Assembly (NCBI RefSeq): GCF_937875145.1
Contig: NZ_CALNCS010000260.1
Span: forward strand, 1-10,180
Length of the DNA stretch: 10,180 nt
Source: Alkalibaculum bacchi
GTDB lineage: Bacteria; Bacillota; Clostridia; Eubacteriales; Alkalibacteraceae
Reading direction: 5' to 3'
A program made the translations under genes and the position numbers. Positions within the stretch are counted from its first letter, which is position 1; the number at the start of each line of letters is the position of its first letter. The notes below the pieces were generated by a model. That model worked only from the letters and a program-made list of their open reading frames with translations. It was not told where the DNA came from and ran no database searches. This document shows positions 6,590-10,180 of this stretch, in pieces.

Positions 6590-7081
6590 ATGAAGAAAAA
6601 GTTATTAGGAATCCTACTCATTTTTATGACTTTATTTATTGCGGTTGGATGCAGCCTTGATATATTAGTAGAAGATGAGCAAAATAATGGAGAAGTTGCC
6701 CAAAATGAACAAGTAGTAGATGAAGTACAAGAGGAATTGTTTCAGGAGAATCAAGCTTACTATAGTGTGGACGAGGTAGCTTTGTATATTCATACCTATG
6801 ATAAGCTACCACCTAATTATATTACGAAGTCAGAGGCTTCAAAACTTGGGTGGGAGAGCTCTAAAGGCAATCTATGGGAGGTAACAGACAAAGGTGTAAT
6901 AGGTGGAGATCGCTTTGGTAATTATGAGGGCATATTACCTGATCAAAAGCAAAGAAAGTGGTTTGAATGTGACGTAAACTATAGTGGTGGTTTTAGAGGC
7001 GCTGAGCGAATAGTTTACTCAAATGATGGGTTAATATACTATACAGAGGATCACTATGAAAACTTTACTCAATTATATTAA
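6590..7081 (+). CDS. Barnase-family guanyl-preferring ribonuclease, lipoprotein form
   Basis: The 163-residue protein begins with a signal peptide (MKKK, then a hydrophobic stretch) ending in a lipobox-like AVGC, with lipid-modified cysteine C21. An acidic, Gln/Asn-rich linker (about 25-55) leads to a barnase domain (about 57-163). Against Bacillus amyloliquefaciens barnase the catalytic residues are kept: K80 (barnase K27), E126 (E73), R136 (R83), R140 (R87) and H155 (H102), the last in DHY. The YITKSEA, GWxxSKGNL, IGGD and GFR segments also match closely. Barnase R59 of the guanine loop is Tyr (Y112). Barnase is a secreted RNase; here it should be tethered to the outer face of the membrane. 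The barstar gene follows after 17 bases. Confidence 0.93.
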   Translation: MKKKLLGILLIFMTLFIAVGCSLDILVEDEQNNGEVAQNEQVVDEVQEELFQENQAYYSVDEVALYIHTYDKLPPNYITKSEASKLGWESSKGNLWEVTDKGVIGGDRFGNYEGILPDQKQRKWFECDVNYSGGFRGAERIVYSNDGLIYYTEDHYENFTQLY

Positions 7082-7098
7082 AATGTGTAGGTGATATG

Positions 7099-7371
7099 AT
7101 GAAAAGAATTTTATTAGATGGAGAAAAAATGAATACAAAGGAAGAAGCTCATGTGTACATATCTAAGGGCCTAAATTTTGCCCAATACTATGGTAAAAAT
7201 TTAGATGCCCTATGGGATATATTAAGTACTTATGATGTGCCAATCCACATTGTTTTTAAGAATACCGAAATTCTTAAAAACAATCTTGAGCAATATGGCA
7301 ATAGGTTATTAAAAGTATTTCTAGAAGCAAGTGAAGACAATGATAATTTATTTTTTGAAATGGAAGAATGA
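7099..7371 (+). CDS. Barstar-family ribonuclease inhibitor
   Basis: The 90-residue protein is the same length as Bacillus barstar and aligns from MKRILLDGE onward. Barstar binds barnase tightly in the cytoplasm and blocks its active site, protecting the producer. The binding helix is conserved (YYGKNLDALWD), with Y30, D36, W39 and D40 equivalent to barstar Y29, D35, W38 and D39. E77 in VFLEA corresponds to barstar E76. There is no signal peptide, as expected for a cytosolic inhibitor. ATG 7096 is also in frame, but 7099 is better spaced from the weak AGGTG ribosome binding site and matches barstar's N-terminus. The weak site may rely on coupling to the RNase gene 17 bases upstream. The next gene starts 19 bases downstream. 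Confidence 0.93.
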   Translation: MKRILLDGEKMNTKEEAHVYISKGLNFAQYYGKNLDALWDILSTYDVPIHIVFKNTEILKNNLEQYGNRLLKVFLEASEDNDNLFFEMEE

Positions 7372-7375
7372 TTAG

Positions 7376-7381
7376 AAGGAG
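7376..7381 (+). promoter_or_regulatory. Ribosome binding site AAGGAG for a TTG start
   Basis: AAGGAG lies nine bases before TTG 7391. The first in-frame ATG (7409) has no comparable site, so the TTG is the likely start. Confidence 0.7.
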
Positions 7382-7390
7382 TACAAATCA

Positions 7391-8311
7391 TTGAATTATA
7401 AAATTGGAATGAGAACCTTTAAGACTTCCTTAGCTGTTTTTATTTGTATTATTGTATACCATATATTCCACTGGGAAAACTCTTTTTTTGCAGTTATTGC
7501 AGCCATACTGTCAATGGAAATCTCTATTATAAGCTCTTTTAAAGTTGGCAGAGATCGAGTAATGGGAACAATTTTAGGGGCCATTGTAGGTTTAGGCTTT
7601 GCCTTGATTCATCCTGGCGATGCTCTTTTAAGCGCTCTTGGAATGATGATCATTATCACAATCTGTAATGTGTTTCATTGGAATAAATCCATATCTATTG
7701 CTGGAGTTGTATTTATTTCTATTATGCTTAATATTGGAGGATTAGAAGCTGTAGAGTACAGTATAAATCGTATTGTTGATACCTCTATAGGGATTCTCAT
7801 TGGATTAGTCATAAACTACTTGATTGCACCTTATAATTTTGAAAAGAGCATTAAAAAACAATTGACCTCTCTTAATAAAGAATTTAATAAAATTATTGAA
7901 GAGTATATTCGCCCATGTATAAAAGAGGATATGATCAAACTGAATTGCTATCAGGAGGACTGTTACAATTCAGTAGATCATTCTATAAGGGAATTAAGTG
8001 ATGACCTAAATCATTTAAAAGATGAATTAAAAGAGTATTTAAAGGAAATTAAGGTTCAACATGTGAATCAACAAAAAGTACAGGGTACTGTTACGATGCT
8101 AGAAATAATGAAAGAAACCTATTCTCATCTCAAGGTAATAGCTCCCATTGTCTGTGAGAGAAAATTAAATGAATTAAATTATAAAAAGCTACAAGACTCT
8201 GGTTTTACAGTTCATAAATATGAATGCAATGAAAACCTAAGCTCCTTAGATACAATATACAATTACCACTTAGGAATCATTCTAGAAAATATGGAACTCA
8301 TAAATAGTTAA
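7391..8311 (+). CDS. FUSC / aromatic acid exporter (DUF939-like) family membrane protein
   Basis: The 306-residue protein has an N-terminal membrane domain with about six segments (roughly 12-26, 31-50, 57-73, 77-95, 100-115, 127-147). A mostly helical cytoplasmic half follows, rich in Lys and Glu and probably coiled coil. The pattern RTFKTSLAVFI, then FFAVIAAILSME and GRDRVMGTILGAIVG, is characteristic of FUSC/ArAE proteins such as the Bacillus YqjA group. Relatives are implicated in export of aromatic acids, but most Gram-positive members have no tested function. It starts at TTG behind AAGGAG and lies 19 bases after barstar, so it is probably in the same transcript. A terminator follows directly. 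Whether it works with barnase-barstar is unknown. Confidence 0.82.
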   Translation: MNYKIGMRTFKTSLAVFICIIVYHIFHWENSFFAVIAAILSMEISIISSFKVGRDRVMGTILGAIVGLGFALIHPGDALLSALGMMIIITICNVFHWNKSISIAGVVFISIMLNIGGLEAVEYSINRIVDTSIGILIGLVINYLIAPYNFEKSIKKQLTSLNKEFNKIIEEYIRPCIKEDMIKLNCYQEDCYNSVDHSIRELSDDLNHLKDELKEYLKEIKVQHVNQQKVQGTVTMLEIMKETYSHLKVIAPIVCERKLNELNYKKLQDSGFTVHKYECNENLSSLDTIYNYHLGIILENMELINS

Positions 8312-8348
8312 AAGAGAAAGGAGGTTAATATGATCCTTTCTTTTTTTC
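8311..8348 (+). terminator. Intrinsic terminator after the FUSC-like gene
   Basis: AGAAAGGA (8315-8322) pairs exactly with TCCTTTCT (8334-8341). The stem extends with a G-T and three A-T pairs, and the T run 8341-8347 follows. It begins at the stop codon of the preceding gene. Confidence 0.85.
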
Positions 8349-8363
8349 TTTAAATTTAATAGA

Positions 8364-8398
8364 AAGATTTTTTATGATGTTTTATCATAAAAAATCTT
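8364..8398. repeat. AT-rich 15-bp perfect palindrome
   Basis: AAGATTTTTTATGAT (8364-8378) and its exact inverse (8384-8398) flank a GTTTT loop. It has no following T run, so it is not a typical terminator. Overlapping its right end is a second symmetric element, TTATCATAACTGATAA (8397-8412), and TTATCATAA occurs twice (8382-8390, 8397-8405). This could be a protein-binding region or RNA 3'-end structure; sequence alone does not decide. Confidence 0.75.
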
Positions 8399-8445
8399 AT
8401 CATAACTGATAAATTACTCACCATAAAGACAATTGTTTAATTATC

Positions 8446-8474
8446 TTTATCCCACGCTATTAATGTATTATAAT
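8446..8474 (+). promoter_or_regulatory. Weak candidate promoter of the Nudix gene
   Basis: A consensus TATAAT (8469-8474) lies 53 bases before the start codon. The -35 at 17 bases spacing is only TTTATC (8446-8451). The upstream terminator implies that a promoter is needed here. Confidence 0.45.
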
Positions 8475-8526
8475 AACAATAAGAAAATTATTAAGTAAAA
8501 GTGAGAGCCTATCTAAAGGAGATTAT

Positions 8527-9156
8527 ATGAATATTCAAGAAATCATAAATGTTTTTGAAAATAGAGGGAGTAAACCCTTTAATATAAAAAATTATTTTTC
8601 TGTACTCGTTCCAATTATACAAATAAAAGATGAACTACATCTGCTCTTTCAAGTGCGGTCTAATCGCATTCGCAGGCAACCTGGTGAAATTTCCTTTCCA
8701 GGAGGGAAAATTGAAAATGGTGAAACACCTAGACAAGCGTGTATTCGAGAGACTTACGAAGAAATGGGGATTTGTGAAGAACAGATTGAGATTATAGGAC
8801 AACTTGATTATTTATTGAATAATACAAATGATATGATTTACCCTTTTCTAGGGATATTACGTGAAATATCCCTAGAAAACATTCATTTTAGTAAAGAGGA
8901 AGTAGAAGAAATTTTTACTGTTCCATTGCAGTATTTTCTTGACAATAAGCCAGAAGTGTATGATATGTGTTATAAGGTAGCAGCAGATAATTCTTTTCCA
9001 TTTCATAAAATTAAAAACGGGCCAGTGTATCAAAATCGGATTATGACCTATCCTGTTTATTTTTATGAATACAAAAAGTATATTATATGGGGATTGACAG
9101 CAAATATTACGAGAAATTTCGTAAAAGAATTGATTAGAAGCACCAAGAGTTTATAA
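8527..9156 (+). CDS. Nudix hydrolase of the CoA-pyrophosphatase type
   Basis: The 209-residue protein has a complete Nudix box, from G60 in FPGGKIENGE through RETYEEMGI (74-82), which binds metal and cleaves nucleoside-diphosphate-linked compounds. The preceding segment LLFQVRSNRIRRQPGEISFPGG resembles the extra motif of CoA pyrophosphatases (NudL/YeaB type), which cleave CoA to 4'-phosphopantetheine and 3',5'-ADP. Length (around 200) also fits that group. It is probably cytoplasmic, with no signal or membrane segment. The start ATG has AAAGGAG five bases upstream. It appears to be a single-gene unit between the upstream terminator and the promoter of the next operon. The Nudix class is certain; the CoA substrate is probable only. 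Confidence 0.88.
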   Translation: MNIQEIINVFENRGSKPFNIKNYFSVLVPIIQIKDELHLLFQVRSNRIRRQPGEISFPGGKIENGETPRQACIRETYEEMGICEEQIEIIGQLDYLLNNTNDMIYPFLGILREISLENIHFSKEEVEEIFTVPLQYFLDNKPEVYDMCYKVAADNSFPFHKIKNGPVYQNRIMTYPVYFYEYKKYIIWGLTANITRNFVKELIRSTKSL

Positions 9157-9230
9157 TTCTTGCACGAGGCTAATGTGCATTTATAAATAAGTTTTAAAAA
9201 TTTGAAAATGTGGATAATTAAACAATTTGT

Positions 9231-9259
9231 TTGTTAGTGGCCTTTATATATGTTATACT
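9231..9259 (+). promoter_or_regulatory. Promoter of the TM1266-hydE operon
   Basis: TTGTTA (9231-9236) and TATACT (9254-9259) are separated by exactly 17 bases, close to the vegetative sigma consensus. Transcription would start near 9266, giving a leader of about 220 bases before the first gene. Confidence 0.72.
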
Positions 9260-9266
9260 ATGATTA

Positions 9267-9485
9267 TAAATTGGTGAGTATATAGATAAAATTCTTATTA
9301 CAAACCTTATAGAAAACTAAATACAATACTGCGTACTGACTACATGAGGGTTCGTCCCAAGTGAGAAGGCGAAAGGTAAACGATATATTAAGAGGGCTTT
9401 ATTATCCCTTGTTTTTTTCGTATTCTCAACCCTGTACGCTTATGTACAGGGTTTTTTATTTAAAATAATAGAAGAAGGAGATACT
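9267..9485 (+). promoter_or_regulatory. Candidate attenuator/riboswitch leader of the TM1266-hydE operon
   Basis: This stretch without a gene runs from the predicted transcription start to the first start codon and ends in a strong terminator. GCGTAC (9331-9336) and AGGGTT (9347-9352) are exact complements, in nested order, of GTACGC (9434-9439) and AACCCT (9428-9433) in the terminator's 5' arm and loop. They could form a 12-bp antiterminator with a 10-base bulge. AGGGTT can alternatively fold locally (GGG 9348-9350 with CCC 9356-9358). A small hairpin, AGGG (9393-9396) with CCCT (9406-9409), precedes a run of seven T. I cannot match the middle segment to a named riboswitch class. The alternative pairings are visible; ligand and function are inference. 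Confidence 0.6.
9428..9457 (+). terminator. Leader terminator before the TM1266-like gene
   Basis: AACCCTGTAC (9428-9437) pairs exactly with GTACAGGGTT (9444-9453) around a 6-base loop. A T run to 9457 follows. It lies upstream of, not after, a gene in this transcript, which is the layout of transcription attenuation. Confidence 0.88.
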
Positions 9486-9737
9486 ATGGAAACTCGTATT
9501 GCACTTATTGGTATTATTGTAGAAGAAAAAGACTCTGCTGAAAAATTAAATACAATCCTTCACGAGTACGGGCATTATATCGTTGGAAGGATGGGAATTC
9601 CTTATCACAAGCGTAAAATTTCCGTTATCAGTATAGTTGTTGATGCACCAAGTGATGTGATCAGTGCACTTTCAGGCAAATTAGGAATGATCCCTCATGT
9701 GAGCGTCAAGACTGTTTATTCAAAAGTATCATATTAA
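9486..9737 (+). CDS. TM1266-like putative iron-only hydrogenase system regulator
   Basis: The 83-residue protein fits the TM1266 family, small ferredoxin-fold (ACT/NikR C-terminal-like) proteins found beside [FeFe]-hydrogenase maturation genes. Features are the N-terminal strand TRIALIGIIVEE, a helix with LHEYGHYIVGRMGIPY, then VISIVVDAP and the GKLGMIPHVSVKTVYSK end typical of the family. No DNA-binding domain is present, so a regulatory role, if real, would be through ligand or partner binding; the family's function is not established. AAGGAG ends five bases before the ATG. hydE starts 15 bases after its stop, supporting one operon under the leader-controlled promoter. Confidence 0.87.
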   Translation: METRIALIGIIVEEKDSAEKLNTILHEYGHYIVGRMGIPYHKRKISVISIVVDAPSDVISALSGKLGMIPHVSVKTVYSKVSY

Positions 9738-9752
9738 CCTTAGGAGGAAAAT

Positions 9753-10180
9753 ATGTTCAAGTTAATTGATCAACTCGAAAAAAATCAAATACTACCTAAA
9801 GAGGAATTGTCTTATCTATTAAATAATTACAACTCAGAGGTAAGTGAGTACTTATTTAAAAAAGCTCGAGCTGTATCCCAAAAGTACTTCGGGAATACGG
9901 TCTATCGGCGTGGTTTAATTGAATTTACAAACTACTGTAGAAATGATTGCTATTATTGTGGAATTCGAGCAAGCAATAGAGAATCTGTTCGTTATAGGTT
10001 GAGTAAAGAAGAAATTTTAAGTTGTTGTGATACTGGATACGCTCTTGGCTTTCGCACTTTTGTCCTTCAAGGTGGAGAAGATTTAAGCTACTGCGATGAA
10101 GATATTTGCTCTATTGTTTCATCTATAAAAGAACAACATCCAGATTGCTTTTTACTATTTTTGCAATCGTGCTTGACAAA
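9753..10180 (+). CDS. hydE: [FeFe]-hydrogenase H-cluster radical SAM maturase HydE (3' end outside window)
   Basis: The first 142 residues are visible. HydE is a radical SAM enzyme that, with HydF and HydG, builds the H-cluster of [FeFe] hydrogenase. The CxxxCxxC cluster motif is C62, C66 and C69 in YCRNDCYYCGIR, followed by the family-specific LQGGED (105-110). Biotin synthase shares the fold but differs around these motifs, and the TM1266-like neighbour supports HydE. AGGAGG ends five bases before the ATG. Near the window edge the residues DCFLLFLQSC do not look like the expected TLSIGE strand, and one other frame gives a slightly better FTIFAI. A frameshift after about 10148 is possible, but too little sequence remains to judge. 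Confidence 0.86.
   Translation, partial: MFKLIDQLEKNQILPKEELSYLLNNYNSEVSEYLFKKARAVSQKYFGNTVYRRGLIEFTNYCRNDCYYCGIRASNRESVRYRLSKEEILSCCDTGYALGFRTFVLQGGEDLSYCDEDICSIVSSIKEQHPDCFLLFLQSCLT

Noticed and set aside
8317..8353. AAAGGAGG followed by ATG at 8330 and a 7-codon ORF (MILSFFL)
   Set aside because: The purine run is the 5' arm of a complete terminator and the codons are its 3' arm and T run. A leader peptide is possible but nothing downstream supports it.
9161..9180. Hairpin TGCAC...GTGCA after the Nudix gene as a terminator
   Set aside because: The stem is only 5 bp, with a 9-base loop and no proper T run.
9346..9360. tRNA-like T-loop (GGGTTCGTCCC)
   Set aside because: The loop is too short for a T arm, and no anticodon or acceptor stem is found around it.

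Overview
The window reads as a low-GC Gram-positive anaerobe, most likely a member of the Clostridia. The DNA is strongly AT-rich, most ribosome binding sites are close to AGGAGG, and TTG and GTG starts are used. Intrinsic terminators separate the transcription units. A TM1266-type regulator and HydE at the right end indicate [FeFe]-hydrogenase metabolism. There are no rRNA or tRNA genes, CRISPR arrays or recognisable transposase genes.

Left region (1-5021, + strand) is a carbon-metabolism block. It holds the 3' part of a malic enzyme, an archaeal-type (type II) glyceraldehyde-3-phosphate dehydrogenase and an archaeal-type phosphoglycerate kinase. The last two overlap, and a strong terminator follows. 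Next come a LarA-family nickel-pincer racemase/epimerase and a TauE/SafE-type permease, ended by another terminator. The GAPDH-like and PGK-like proteins keep their catalytic cores but are changed in motifs that normally surround the substrate. Together with the racemase, malic enzyme and permease, this may be a hydroxy-acid module rather than a spare piece of glycolysis; that is inference.

Middle region (5022-6420) holds a short, possibly truncated ORF that ends inside a GC-richer segment carrying a 15-bp inverted repeat. A convergent metallophosphoesterase gene lies on the minus strand. The region 6420-8348 (+ strand) has its own promoter and encodes a lipoprotein version of barnase, its inhibitor barstar, and an FUSC/aromatic-acid-exporter-like membrane protein, closed by a terminator. 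Barnase and barstar form a clear toxin/inhibitor pair; the signal peptide suggests the RNase is anchored outside the membrane.

Right region (8349-10180, + strand) starts with an AT-rich perfect palindrome, then a Nudix hydrolase of the CoA-pyrophosphatase type. A good promoter follows, then a roughly 220-nt leader that ends in a strong terminator just before the TM1266-like gene and hydE (cut by the window end). Upstream leader segments match the terminator arm exactly and could form a competing antiterminator. This makes the leader a candidate riboswitch or attenuator for hydrogenase maturation genes and the most interesting regulatory signal here.
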